Origin: Beta vulgaris subsp. vulgaris
Lineage: Eukaryota; Streptophyta; Magnoliopsida; Caryophyllales; Amaranthaceae
Direction: 5' to 3'
Assembly: GCF_026745355.1 (NCBI RefSeq)
Contig: NC_079207.1
Coordinates: 33,304,020 to 33,368,019 of the forward strand
DNA: 64,000 bases
Shown in pieces: positions 23,931 to 34,991 of the stretch; the stretch's first letter is position 1; the number at the start of each line of letters is the position of its first letter. The notes below the pieces were generated by a model. It was not told the origin of the DNA. It ran no database searches and saw only the letters and a program-made list of their open reading frames with translations. The translations under genes were made by a program, and so were the position numbers.

Positions 23931-24320
23931 CGAGGAGGTCTTCCGACGCTACTCAGATCTCGAGTAGGTTCAATGGTTGATACTTAGCCGTTTCTCGGCT
24001 AAGTTAGTATGACACTCCTCATCTCGCTGAGGAGGTGCTGATGATGGAGCTTTTCAACTCGGGAGGGCTAGTGAGCCCCATGCTTCCCGAGGAGGTCTTC
24101 TGACGCTACTCAGATCTCGAGTAGGATTCAATTGTTGATAGTTAGGACACTCCTCTTGTACCTGAGGAGGTGCCGATGATGGGGCTTCCCGATCCGGAGG
24201 GCTTTGTGAGCTACATGCTTTCCGAGGAGGTCTTCACGACGCTACTCAGATCTCGAGTAGGTTCAATTGTTGATACTTAGCCGTTTTTTCGGCTAAGTTA
24301 GTTGGGGGAGGCTTCTCCAT
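23931..24320 (-). repeat. Second tandem array (about 135-157 bp units)
   Basis: CGAGGAGGTC with ACGCTACTCAGATCTCGAGT recurs at 23931, 24088 and 24223. The array shares the GAGGAGGT and TTTCTCGGCTAAG words with the neighbouring 125-bp array, so both may derive from one ancestral unit. Confidence 0.85.
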
Positions 24321-25319
24321 ATTTGAGTGCCGTTGGAGAAATTTTTTATTTAGGAGATGACGAACATCATCGCACCTCCATTAGGTGTATTCATTTGACC
24401 AGCTGAGGCGTTCAAGCAATTAGCCCCACGCTGGATGATCGGATACGGTAGCATCATTCCTTCCCAAGGCGATCGTCCAGCAGAAACCGAGAGAGATCTA
24501 TATTCCTGGGGTACCCTAATGGGCCCGAGAGGGGTGGGGGGGGGGTGAGAAGCCCTGGTGGGGGTTAGGAAGCAACGCCCTCGAACCTTTGCGAAGGATA
24601 GGCTGCCCAAGCAGCTCCCTTGGCCGAGATTGTGCCTCGCTTTAAGTTATGTGCAGGACTGAGTGGCCGACCGGGTCCCTCTCCGAGCAGGTATCAGTGA
24701 ATTACTTAGCCTAAATTTGGCTTAAGTATAAGAACGACTCGACAAAGGAGAGAGGGTCTCCTATCAGCTGAGCGCCTCGACAAAGGAGAGAGAGTCTCAT
24801 ATCAGCCGAGCGGGTCGGATGCCACTCGGATAAGGGGCTAATGAGCCACATGTTGTCCGAGTGGGTGCCACATGTCGTCCGAGTGGGTGCCAATTAAGTA
24901 ATTAGCTTGAATTTGGCTTTGAGCCTCGCCACTTTGACATCATGAATGTTCCAGTATGTTGTACTTGGCCATTTTCGGCTATGTTAGTGAGATTTTCCCC
25001 TCCTGACTGAGGAAGTGCCATGGCAAAATTCTCGCCTTTTGAGTCTCCTTTTTCTCGCCTTTGTTGACTTGATAGTCTTAGTTTTGATGGACTGATACGG
25101 GTGATGCAAGGCTTTTGATAGTGTGCCTTTGAAGCTGAGGTAAATTTCTCATAAGTTGAGTACGCATCTAAGGCCGAGTAGATGCCCTGGCTGAGCGAGC
25201 ACCCAAGGATGAATGGGTACATTGAAGGAGTGGGTACTGTTGATGAGTTGGTGCCTTTGATGATGAATAGGCACATCTAGCTAAGTATATTCTTTTCTCC
25301 GAGTGAGCACCCAATGATG
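24321..25319 (-). other. Interior of the pol-less element, no gene recognised
   Basis: Minus-strand frames of 60-124 codons occur (for example 25276-24902 and 24610-24350), but none shows a gag, protease or RT motif. Further degenerate copies of GAGGAGGT/GCCGAGTG-like words and a near-duplicate segment at 24744-24800 suggest more decayed tandem repeats. Confidence 0.5.
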
Positions 25320-25324
25320 CGTGG

Positions 25325-26691
25325 TGTTGAACCCTAGTTTTGATGATGACAAAGAAACAAAGATGCAAACTAAGTAGTGAACTAATGAGTTATTTAAGTG
25401 TATGATTTTTAAGGTATGAATGAAAAGAACTAGGAGAATACGAAGTCAAGGAAGAAGTCAAGAGAGGATTTCAAAGGCTAAGTAAAGAAGTTTCTAGAAG
25501 TTGATACTGGAGCAAGCATTGGATCAAGAAGAATAAAAGCAAGGCGTTTTATTTTCTAGTTCCATTGTAAAGGAACAAGTAAGGATGGTAAGGAACATTG
25601 GCAGTCTTATTTGAGAATGAGAGTTTGTTCCTTTCTAAGGAACAAACTAAAAGGCACTAAACAAATCTGTTGAAGGAACTTGATATATAAGAGGAACTAG
25701 ACTTAGGCGTGAATGAATATAACGGTACACTTATGTAATTGAGTAAGTCATTCCTAAATAATAGGAAATCAGTTTTACCCAAGTGAAAATCAGTTTTAAT
25801 AGAAAATCTTTTTAAAGAAAAGATTTTGTTTTTCGAAAAAGATAAGAAAATATTTATCTGGTTTTTATGAAGAGTTTATTTAAAAGATAATATTTTCTTA
25901 AAGATTAAAATTCATTTTTAATAATAAAACTGTTTTGATATTTAACTGATTTTCGGGTAAAGCTCAAGAAACTCCTAATCTTTAGGAGTTGTGGCTAAAA
26001 CATATCCACGTTCAAAATGAGATCATGGGATCATGGGACATGATAAGGAACGTGTTCCTTAGGGGAAGGAACATCATGGAATAATGGATTTAACATGAAC
26101 TCGATTTTAACTCCCACGTTCTATGTGTTAGTCACTATAAATATTGAAGTATAAATAAGTTCCAAAGTGCGTCTGACTAAGTAATTAAGTGAGTTTAACT
26201 AATTAAGTGTCAGTGCCTTCATTCTCTCATAATAGCCATTTGTTTTGTACTTTCTTACTCTAATTCCACTAAGCTTATTTCGATCAATTGTATTTTGGTT
26301 TTTGGGGTAAGGGACTTTGAGTGAAGTTCTGTAAGAGAGAAGCTTTGAGAAAATCTAGTAAGAGTGAGAAAACTTCGAGTGAAGTTGAGAAGAACTACTG
26401 TTAAGGGAACAGTGGCTCAGGAACTTGAGTTTAGGAACTCAAGGTGTGGCTCGAGAATAGAATTAGGTTGTCACAAAGTTGTTTGGCCTAATTAGTGAAA
26501 GAGTTGAGTTTAAAATCCCTAGTGGTCGAGGTTGTTTCTTCTTGTTGGGCCCAAGAAGTTTTTCCTCGTAAAAATCCCTTGTGTTCCTCTAGCTTGTTTA
26601 TTCGTTTAAGTTTAAATTTTCACAAAAAGTTACGTTTATTTCTACACCTACAATTCACCCCCCCTCTTGTAGTGTTCCTAGGGAAATAACA
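25325..26691 (+). repeat. 5' LTR of the Sirevirus
   Basis: Starts TGTTGAACCC and ends AATAACA. The TATA box TATAAATA lies at 26136-26143. Upstream lie GGAACGTGTTCC (26047-26058) and a hairpin with 11-bp perfect arms, GTTTGTTCCTT/AAGGAACAAAC (25623-25647). It aligns along its full length with 37892-39245. Confidence 0.96.
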
Positions 26692-26693
26692 AT

Positions 26694-26705
26694 TGGTATC
26701 AGAGC
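26694..26705 (+). promoter_or_regulatory. Primer-binding site, initiator tRNA-Met
   Basis: TGGTATCAGAGC is the common plant copia primer site and begins 2 bp after the LTR end. The gag ATG lies 52 bp downstream. Confidence 0.95.
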
Positions 26706-26756
26706 TAGAACTCACGACAGATAGGAAACCCTATTGAGTAAAACATCCAAGGAACA

Positions 26757-27965
26757 ATGAATACCACCGAGAAACTTGAGGAAGGTTACTCTACTCAAAG
26801 ACCTCCTATGTTCAATGGGAAGTACTACAACTACTGGAAGAACCGCATGGAGATATTCATCAAAGTTGAAAACTATCAGGTATGGAGAGTCATTGAAGTT
26901 GGTGATTTCGAAGTCACAACTACAAATGACAAAAATGAGGTAACTCTAAAACCCCTCTCTGATTATGACAAATCTGATTTTGAAAAGATGGAAGTAAATG
27001 CCATGGCTATTAAACTGTTGCATTGTGGACTTGGACCCCATGAACATAATAGGATCAGGGGATGCAAATCCGCAAAGCAACTATGGGATTTACTAGAAGT
27101 AACCCATGAAGGAACTAATGAAGTCAAAAGATCCAAAATTGATTTACTTATGAATCAATATGAACTGTTCTCCATGAAATCTAAGGAAAGCATTCGAGAT
27201 ATGTTTACTCGTTTTACTAACATTATTAATGAGTTAGCTTCTCTTGGAAAGTTTATTTCATCTGAGGAACAAGTTCGAAAGGTTCTTAGGAGTCTTCCTA
27301 AGGACAGATGGATGGCTAAAGTCACTACTATTCAAGAAACAAAAGACTTCACTAAGTTCAACTTAGAACAGCTGGCAGGGTCACTTATGACTCATGAGCT
27401 TCACCTTGATACTGAATATGGTGAAAGCTCCAAATCAAAATCCATTGCTCTCAAAGCAGATGATGAAGATGACTCAGACCTCATGGTTCGAAAATTTCGA
27501 AAGATGTATAGGTTCATGAAGAACCGGAACTTCAAAGGTAAAACTAAGAAATTTTCTAACAAAGCTGCTTGTCATAAATGTGGTAGTACAGATCACTTCA
27601 TCAAGGAATGTCCACTTTGGGAAAATGACAAAACCAAAGAAAGGAACAAGGAACGTTTTGCTGAAAGGAACAAAGAATCCAAGGCACCCTTCTCTAAAGC
27701 AAACGTGCGCAAAGCAATGAGAGCTGCTTGGGGAAACTCAGAGACGGAAGAAGAAGATGAACAGCAAACTGAAGAAACAGCAAACCTTTGCCTCATGGCA
27801 AACATTGATGAAAAAGAAGATGAAGAAAAGGTTGAGGTAAGTCAACATGGTCTTGAATCAGACTTAGATTGTAAAACTAGGCCTGAAATATATGATCTTC
27901 TTTATGATGCAATTCTTGAATGTAGAGATGAACGTGAAAAACGTAAACAAATTGACAAGCCTTAA
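26757..27965 (+). CDS. Sirevirus gag protein
   Basis: An intact 402-codon frame starts at the first ATG after the primer site. Residues 20-215 form a copia gag domain (FNGKYYNYWKNRMEIFIK, WDLLEVTHEGTNEVK, IDLLMNQYELFSMK). A zinc knuckle C-x2-C-x4-H-x4-C lies at residues 272-285 (CHKCGSTDHFIKEC), and a charged Glu/Lys-rich tail follows. Gag forms the particle and packages element RNA in the cytoplasm. The frame closes at 27965 and the gag-pol reading continues in broken frames up to the CACTA-type insertion at 28068. It is the best preserved gene in the window. Confidence 0.93.
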   Translation: MNTTEKLEEGYSTQRPPMFNGKYYNYWKNRMEIFIKVENYQVWRVIEVGDFEVTTTNDKNEVTLKPLSDYDKSDFEKMEVNAMAIKLLHCGLGPHEHNRIRGCKSAKQLWDLLEVTHEGTNEVKRSKIDLLMNQYELFSMKSKESIRDMFTRFTNIINELASLGKFISSEEQVRKVLRSLPKDRWMAKVTTIQETKDFTKFNLEQLAGSLMTHELHLDTEYGESSKSKSIALKADDEDDSDLMVRKFRKMYRFMKNRNFKGKTKKFSNKAACHKCGSTDHFIKECPLWENDKTKERNKERFAERNKESKAPFSKANVRKAMRAAWGNSETEEEDEQQTEETANLCLMANIDEKEDEEKVEVSQHGLESDLDCKTRPEIYDLLYDAILECRDEREKRKQIDKP

Positions 27966-28067
27966 AGGTCTGCAAAGAACATAGAATGGCTTAAGAAAAT
28001 GAGAACAGATGATGAAACAAGATTCTTTGACCTATTTGATAAAAACTTAAAAATCAAATAATGCTAT

Positions 28068-29322
28068 CACTAGGGAAAAAAAAGGAAGGGCTGCGGAGGA
28101 AGGGCTGCGCTTTTTCTAAAAGCGCAGCCCTACTAGTGAAGGGCTGCGCTTTTGTACAAAAGCGCAGCCCTACACAACAAAAGGGCTGCGCTTTTTCTAA
28201 AAGCGCGTCCCTACTAAGTGAAGGGTTGCGCTTTTATAAAAGGCACAACCCTTCTGACTAAGTAGGGTTGCGCTTTTGAAGAAAAGCGCATCCCTTCTTA
28301 AAAAAATTTGAAAAATTCAAGTTCGCGGGCTTCAAATATTAAGCGGGATTCGTCAAATATATTATCGCTCATTCTCTCTCCTCTCTCACGTCCCTCATTA
28401 TTCCTTTGCTCCTTCTCTCTCATCCTCTCTTCTCTCTCAAAAACTCCCATAAACATTTGCGACAAAAATCCTGAAATGATTTGCACTAAACATGCCGACG
28501 GAGTCCGATTGCCTATTGTGATACCTTTTCGGAAGCGGAACGGGCCAACGAGTCAAACTCACCGCTATGCTGTGATGTTTAGGCTTTTTAAGCCTTCCGA
28601 GTTCGTTTAAGCCTCCAAATAGGCATTTTAAGTTTTTCCGAATTTTTTTTTCCCTTAAATTATGTATTAGGGTTTTGTTTTATGTATTTAAACATTATTA
28701 GGTTAATGTTTGGAGGTAGTTATTGTATTTTCAGATCTATAATGTTCTTGTATACTTCTCTTTGTTTATTTTGATTAATGTTCTTGTATACTTCTCTTTT
28801 TTTTATTAATGTTCTTGTATACTTCTCTTTGTTTATTTTGATTAATGTTCTTGTATACTTCTCTTTGTATATAATTTCTTGTATTTTCATCTTTGTTTTG
28901 ATTAATGTTCTTGTATACTTCGTATACTTCTCTTTGTATATTTAGTTTTTGTTCCTTTTTTCATTTTCTGTTTCATTCTTTTTTTTGTTTTGGGTTTAGT
29001 ATTTTCGTTTCGTTTCTCTTCTCTTCTGTTTAATTTCAGAAAATGTGAGATTATGAGTAAAAAAATGTCAAAAAAAAAAATTTTTTTTTTTTTTTTGGTA
29101 GGAAGGGCTGCGCTAGTTAGGAAAAAGCGCAGCCCTTCTAGCTCAGAAGGGCTGCGCTTTTTCCTAACTAGCGCAGCCCTTCTAAGCTAGAAGGGCTGTG
29201 CTTTTTCCTAACTAGCGCAGCCCTACTTAAAAAGTTGGGCTGCTACTGAAAGGGCTGCTGTCAAAAGAGCGCAGCCCTACAGGCCTTTTTTAGCGCAGCC
29301 CTTCTTCATTTTTCCACTAGTG
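28068..29322. mobile_element. CACTA-type non-autonomous element 1 in the Sirevirus
   Basis: 1255 bp with terminal inverted repeats CACTAGGGAAAAA / CACTAGTGGAAAAA (right end read on the minus strand) and a 3-bp duplication TAT (28065-28067, 29323-29325). Both ends carry palindromic arrays of AAGGGCTGCGCTTTT and its complement (28084-28290, 29101-29310). The centre is T-rich with a tandem TTCTTGTATACTTCTC motif (28740-28940). No transposase is encoded, so it would need one in trans. Confidence 0.93.
28740..28940. repeat. Short tandem repeat in CACTA-type element 1
   Basis: AATGTTCTTGTATACTTCTC recurs about five times at uneven spacing of roughly 30-60 bp, separated by TTTGTTTATTTTGATT-like spacers. 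Confidence 0.88.
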
Positions 29323-29325
29323 TAT

Positions 29326-30198
29326 GAAAGTTTGAAAAATGAAAATTATCTAATTAATTTAGAGATTTCACACTTAAAGGAGTTTTTCCCTGTTCTGAGT
29401 TCCTTTGATATAAGGTCAACTCCTTTGAAAGGATACAGATCTGAGATTGAAAATTTGAATAAAGAGAAAAATGTTTTAAAGGAACAGATCTGTAGTCTTA
29501 AAAAGGAACTGGTTGTCGTAAGGAACAGAGGCAAAATTATGGCGGTTCCTAAGTGGATTGAGAAACCACAGACCAAAAGGAAAGAAGGTCTCGGTTTTGA
29601 AAACTACAAGAAAAGGAACAAGACCAAGGAATATGTTGATCCACCTAGTGATAAATTTTGTATGTATTGTGGAAAGGTAGGTCATTACATAAATCAATGT
29701 CAACTAAAATCTGAGATGATTGGCAAGAATGTGAAAATAAGTAAGAAAAAATGGGTTGTCAAATCAAGTCCTAGTCAAGAACAAGAACCCACGAAAGATG
29801 GGGTTCCTACAACTAACAACTAGTTGATTTTTGCAGGTTGGAGTGAGGGGGAACAACACATGGTATCTCGATAGTGGTGTTCCAAGCACATGACAGGAGA
29901 CAAAACTAAGTTTCTCTCACTCACAACCTATGAAGGTGGAAGTGTAACATTTGGTGACAATAAGAAAGGTAACATAGTTGCCATGGGTAAGGTTGGTAAG
30001 TCACCACTACACTCCATTGAGAATGTATTTTTAATTGAAGGTCTAAAACATAATCTATTGAGTATTTCTCAATTATGTGACAAGGGGAATACTGTAAAAT
30101 TTGATAAAGAAAAATGCTTGATCATCAACATTAAAACTAAGAAGGTTATCCTGGAAGGAACAAGGAAAGGGAACACATACATCTCGCAAGGCTCATAA
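29326..30198 (+). pseudogene. Sirevirus gag tail and protease, one frameshift
   Basis: After the insertion the copia frame resumes with a Lys/Glu-rich coiled segment and a second zinc knuckle, CMYCGKVGHYINQC (about 29659-29700), in an open 167-codon stretch ending at 29823. The protease then reads WYLDSG (catalytic DSG intact, about 29866-29878). A one-base loss follows immediately and shifts the frame, which resumes as HMTGDKTKFLSL from 29889 to 30198 (NVFLIEGLKHNLLSISQLCD). The protease would cleave gag-pol. The single lesion means this copy cannot make full pol. Confidence 0.88.
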
Positions 30199-30912
30199 CC
30201 TTGAGGTCACTTTGTGGATCTTGACCTTGTTCCTCAAATTAAATTAACTTGTCTTAGTGTTATTGAAGATGATTCACTTCTTTGGCACAAGCGTCTAGGA
30301 CATGCTAGCTTTTCATTACTTGAGAAAACTTAGATCAAAAGATCTTGTTTTAGGATTACCATCCATAAAATTTCATATTGATCAAGTTTGTGATGCATGT
30401 GCACGAGGTAAGCAAGTAAGATCCTCTTTCAAATCTAAAACGATTGTAAGTACCACTAAACCATTAGAATTAATTCATATGGACTTATGTGGACCTATGA
30501 GAATTCAAAGTAGAAGTGGAAAGATGTATGTATTAGTTATTGTAGATGACTACTCTAGGTATACTTGGGTTATTTTTCTCACTAGTAAAGATGAGACTTA
30601 TGATGAGTTCCTTGTCTTTGCTAAAAGAGTTCAACACTTGAGTGGTCATAAAATAATGCACATTAGATTAGATCATGGCAAAGAATTTGAGAATTATAAA
30701 TTTGATGACTTAAACAGAGATAATGGCCTAGATCATAATTTTTCTGCCCCTAGAACACCACAACAAAATGGTGTTGTAGAAAGGAAAAATAGATCTTTGG
30801 AGGAAATGTCTAGAACCATGTTAATTGCTAGTGAGCTTCCAAGGAACTTTTGGGCTGAAGCTGTTAATACTGCTTGTCACATAATTAATCGTGCCATGAT
30901 GAGACCTATCAT
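30199..30912 (+). pseudogene. Sirevirus integrase, first part
   Basis: The N-terminal zinc domain begins in WHKRLGHASF (about 30284) and ends CDACARGKQ (30391-30417). The core (open 30302-30912) has HMDLCGPM with Asp at 30481, IRLDHGKEFEN with Asp at 30671, and GVVERKNRSL with Glu at 30779. The D,D-35,E residues are therefore present. The sequence continues NFWAEAVNTACHIINRAMMRPI and is cut at 30912 by a CACTA-type element. The remaining C-terminus starts at 32832. Only the insertion and one break at 30302 damage it. Confidence 0.92.
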
Positions 30913-32828
30913 CACTACAAGAAAAAGCTTCAATTACGACCAAAAATTACGACCACACGCGTTTCTGGTCGTAAATAATGAGCATTTACGATTAAATATG
31001 CTAACTGGACGTAAATAGAAGAAATTATCTACGACGAGACATAATTCTGGTCGTAAAATGCTCATTATTTACAACCACATCGATTTCTCGTCGTAAATAA
31101 CGAGCATTTACGACCTGGTCTAGTAAACTGGTCGTAAATATAAGAATTTTATGCGACGAGGCAGGAAATTTGGTCGCAAATATCAAGATATTAAAATTTG
31201 GCCCAAAATAAAAGCGAGATTCTTTCCCCGGTTCTATTTCATTTTTTTAGTTAGCATCACTACATTAGAGCATTAGATGATTTCCACCAAAACATTTTTG
31301 CCCAACCACTCGAATTCAATGAATCGTCCAGATTTCATCAACTACCAGTACCCCATATTTACCTTTAACCATTCATCTTCCCCAAATTTTGTCATGAACC
31401 CTAGATCTTATCATTAGACACGTCCCTCACTTTCTCTCTCATCACTCAATCTCTATTTTTTTTGGACTCTCGTCTGTCGATTCACCACTCTCTCACATCT
31501 CAAATTCTCTCTTACTTCTCAATTTCTCTCTTACCTCTCAATTTCTAGATCGTACCCTTTGAAAACTAAATCGCTCTACTTCATAGTCCAATCTCTCACA
31601 ACCCTCGAACCCTTATAAACCAGAATTTTTCCTCTTGGTTCCCAGATCTATCATTCGAATTTCAGTGCAGAATGTCAGATCTATCGACCTTCAACTCGGA
31701 AATGGTTTATATCAACACCAACCCTCTAATGGAGGTAGCTTTTACAGCAACAGCCGAGAGGGAGATGGTGTTTTGCAGACATCTCGTTACTGTTATTCAA
31801 GCTCGAAGTTCATACACAAGGAGGATGTACGATTCTGGGGAAGCCTAGTTTAGGTTGATTATGGTGCTTTGATTATGCTGAATTCTTTCACCTATTTTTA
31901 GATCTACTTGAATTTGAGATTGAGATTTTGTTATTTCGATTTTTGGAGTGCAATTTTCGTTTTCTAGGGTAGATTTTTTGATTTTTGGGGTGGGTGGGGG
32001 GTTTTCTGTGGTTAGGTGAGGGTGGCCATTGGTTGCTTGTTTGCTGGCGGTGCTGGTGGCGGGGATTTTGGAGTTCGGAGTTGCGGGTTTTGGTTGGGCT
32101 GGGAGTCTGGGTTGGGCTGGGGTTGTTGCGGGTTTGCTGGGTTCAGGCGGGGTTTTCTTTTCCATTTTCGTTTTGGGTTTGGGTTTGGGAGGGTTTTGGT
32201 TCGAGGGTGATAGCGGCGGTGGTAGGGTGTTAGTGGCTGGGGTTTTGGTGGTTGTGTTGGGGGCTGGGCAGTGGTGGGGTGTTTTGGGATGCTGTTATTG
32301 TTTTGTTGTTTTTCCAGATTTTGTTCTAACTTTTTTTAAAAATTTTGTAGATGAAGATGAAGATGAAGATAATGTTGGTTGATGAACAATTAATTTTGTT
32401 AATTTAAGTTTTTGTATAAATTTAAGTTTCTAGATTTTATTTTTTCTTTTGGTTTTTGTACCAAATTCATTATTAATAAAAATATAGTATATTATTTTTT
32501 CGATGACAATGTTGTTTATTAAATTAACATTAAATGCTAAATACTTGAAATTAGCAACTATGTTTAGTTGCTAATTACTTTTTTTTTTATTTTTTTTAAT
32601 CATATTTGCGACCAGAAAATTGGTCGTAGATGACAACCAATTGCGACGAGGTCTAAATCTGGTCGCAAAAGAACATTTACGATGAGAAAGTGAAACTGGT
32701 TGTAAAGTTATTTAAGACCAAGCCTTTTACGACCACACGCGTTTCTGGTCGTAAAAGGCTTTTTGCGACCAGATTTGAACTATTTGCAACCAGAAATCTG
32801 GTCGCAAATGGCAGTTTTTCTTGTAGTG
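30913..32828. mobile_element. CACTA-type non-autonomous element 2 in the Sirevirus
   Basis: 1916 bp with 14-bp inverted ends CACTACAAGAAAAA (right end CACTACAAGAAAAA on the minus strand) and the 3-bp duplication CAT (30910-30912, 32829-32831). Both ends hold arrays of TTTCTGGTCGTAAA / TTTACGACCAGAAA-like palindromes (30930-31200, 32600-32820). The interior contains a leader-like pyrimidine-rich segment, a 58-codon ATG frame (31672-31848) and a G-rich segment (31990-32290). It encodes no transposase. The centre could be captured host sequence. Confidence 0.95.
31672..31848 (+). CDS. 58-codon frame in CACTA-type element 2, unknown
   Basis: An ATG-initiated frame (MSDLSTFNSEMVYINTNPLM at the start, ending in DSGEA) lies after a pyrimidine-rich stretch that looks like a plant 5' UTR. 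It is followed by T-rich, intron-like sequence. The composition is balanced and unlike the low-complexity surroundings, so it may be a captured first exon. I do not recognise a domain. It may also be an accidental frame. Confidence 0.35.
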   Translation: MSDLSTFNSEMVYINTNPLMEVAFTATAEREMVFCRHLVTVIQARSSYTRRMYDSGEA

Positions 32829-32831
32829 CAT

Positions 32832-33339
32832 TAACAAAACTCCTTATGAACTTTATTTTGGAAAGAAACCAAATATCACCTATTTTAGAACATTTGGCTC
32901 CAAGTGTTTTGTGCATAATAATGGAAAAGATAATCTTGGAAAATTTGATGCAAGGAGTGATGAAGCAAATATTTTTAGGATACTCTCACATAGTAAAGCT
33001 TATAGAGTATATAACAAGAGAATTATGTGTGTTGAAGAAAGTATTCACGTAACCTTTGATGAATCTGACAAATACAATCCAAGCATACAGGTTGATGACT
33101 ATGAGAATGGGTTGGTACAACCAAGTGAGAAAAATGCAGATTCACAAGAAGAAGAAGAAGTGAAAGAGGAAAGGAACGAGGAATTGAAAAATTACATCAA
33201 TGAGTTCCTGTTCCTCAAGGAGGAGAAGATGTTCTGTTCCTCAAATGAAGGAACGAGTCCACCGAGGCTAACAGAGGAACAACTGATCAGAGTTCCTCAT
33301 CTACTCAATGAACTCATGAGGAACAACATGTTCCTATAA
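32832..33339 (+). pseudogene. Sirevirus integrase, second part and linker
   Basis: The frame picks up as NKTPYELYFGKKPNISYFR, the conserved copia integrase C-terminus (TPYEL..GKKP). After a frame change it continues with HNNGKDNLGKFDARSDEA and RVYNKRIMCVEESIHVTFDE (32911-33070). An acidic linker rich in Glu (33110-33339) leads towards RT. The sequence fits directly after 30912 once the insertion and one CAT copy are removed. Confidence 0.88.
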
Positions 33340-33382
33340 GAGAGTTTCAACCAAAACCTTTAAGACAACAAAATCACATCCA

Positions 33383-34560
33383 ATGGAACTCATAATCAGC
33401 GACATATCCAAAGGTACGCAAACTAGATCTCAGTTAAGGAACTTTTGTGCATTTCATGCGTTCCTATCAATGATGGAACCAAGAAATCATGAAGAAGCCT
33501 TAACTGACTCTGATTGGATTACTGCTATGCAAGCTGAATTAAATGAGTTTGAAAGAAACAAGGTATGGCATCTAGTTCCCTCATCTAAACAACAAAAAGT
33601 AATTGGCTTAAATGGGTGTTTAGAAACAAACTAGATGAATATGGAACCATTGTAGAACAAAGCTAGACTTGTAGTAAAAGGTTATAATCAACAAGAAGGA
33701 ATAGATTATGAAGAAACCTTTGCTCCTGTAGCTAGATTAGAAGCCATTAGAATTTTAATTGCATTTGCTGCTTACATGGGATTTAAACTATATCAAATGG
33801 ATGTTAAGTGTGCATTTTTAAATGGCTATCTAAATGAAGATGTATATGTTGAACAACCCCCAGGCTTTGAAATAATAATCTCCCAAATCATGTCTACAAG
33901 CTTGATAAAGCTCTTTATGGGTTAAAACAAGCACCTAGATCATGGTATGAGAGATTATCAAAGTTCCTTTTAGAAAACAATTTTAAAAGAGGAAAGGTTG
34001 ATAAAACCTTGTTCCTAAAATCTAAAGGAACTGACATTTTCTTGTTCAAATATATGTTGATGACATCATATTCGGAGCTACTAATGAAACATTTTGCAAA
34101 GAATTCTCAAGTCTCATGAGTAATGAATTTGAAATGAGTATGATGGGTGAGTTAAATTTCTTTCTTGGACTACAAATCAAACAAACTGAAAAGGGAATAA
34201 TTGTTCACCAACAAAAATACATAAAGGAACTATTAAAGAAATATGGCCTCGAAAACTCAAAGATAAATCACACTCCTATGGGAACTTCAACTAGATTAGA
34301 TGAAGACTCCATAGGAACAAGTGTTGATCAAACAAAAATAGAGGAATGATTGGTTCACTTTTGTATCTAACTGCTAGTCGTCCAGACATAGCTTTCAGTG
34401 TTGGTTTGTGTGCTAGATTTCAAGCAAATCCAAAGAGTCTCACCTTACTGCTGTGAAGAGAATTCTTAGATATCTTAAAGGAACAGATGATCTTGGACTC
34501 TACTATCCAAGAAGTGATACATTGAGCTAAAAGGATATGCAGATGCAGATTATGCTGGAG
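33383..34560 (+). pseudogene. Sirevirus reverse transcriptase, frameshifted
   Basis: Conserved copia RT blocks appear in order. EPRNHEEALTDSDWITAMQAEL (shown here in part) and NKVWHLVPSS lie at 33383-33634. [20 protein letters not shown] follows at about 33664. [14 protein letters not shown] and [14 protein letters not shown] carry the first catalytic Asp. YVDDII lies near 34052 and FFLGLQIKQ near 34155. At least four indels or stops break the frame (33635, about 33880, 34045 and 34349). The YVDD residues themselves are kept. Confidence 0.9.
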
Positions 34561-34991
34561 ATCTTGTAAATAGGAAAAGCACCTCAGGTATGGCACAATT
34601 CCTTAGTCATAGTTTAGTTTCTTGGAGTACCAAGAAACAAAACACAGTTGCTTTATCCACTGCTGAAGCAGAATATGTAGCAGCTGCTGCATGTTGCTCT
34701 CAAATGCTTTGGATAAAACAACAACTTAGTGACTATGGAATAAACTTTGATTGTGTTCCTATTTATTGTGATAATACAGTGCTATTAGTATTTTAAAGAT
34801 CCAGTGCATCATTCAGAGTTAAACATATACATATCAGACATCACTTTTTAAGAGAAAATGTTGAAAAAGGTTTGATTAAACTTGAGTTTTGTCAAACTGA
34901 GAATCAGATTGCTGATATACTAACTAAGCCTTTGCAAAGAGATAGATATGAAAAATTAAGGCTTGAGTTAGGGTTAATAAAAATTAAGTGA
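34561..34991 (+). pseudogene. Sirevirus RNase H
   Basis: SLVSWSTKKQNTVALSTAEA and EYVAAAACCSQMLWIK (34614-34720) are the copia RNase H core, with its acidic residues in STAEAEY. VPIYCDNT follows and a frame break occurs near 34790. The domain ends ADILTKPLQRDRYEKLRLEL with a stop near 34989, the usual end of copia pol. It removes the RNA strand of the replication hybrid in intact elements. Confidence 0.9.

Noticed and set aside
23181..24300. Regular repeats that might suggest a CRISPR-like array
   Set aside because: Units are 125-157 bp, contiguous and without unique spacers. The context is a plant retroelement.
25623..26060. Heat-shock elements (nGAAnnTTCn) in Sirevirus LTRs
   Set aside because: GAA and TTC are spaced 3-9 bases apart in the palindromes, not the 2 bases needed for a canonical site.
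30302..31018. 238-codon frame as one protein
   Set aside because: The last 35 codons (from 30913) are the CACTA-type insertion, not integrase.
31985..32382. Gly/Val/Leu-rich 64-117 codon frames
   Set aside because: Three overlapping frames in G/T-rich low-complexity DNA inside a CACTA-type element.
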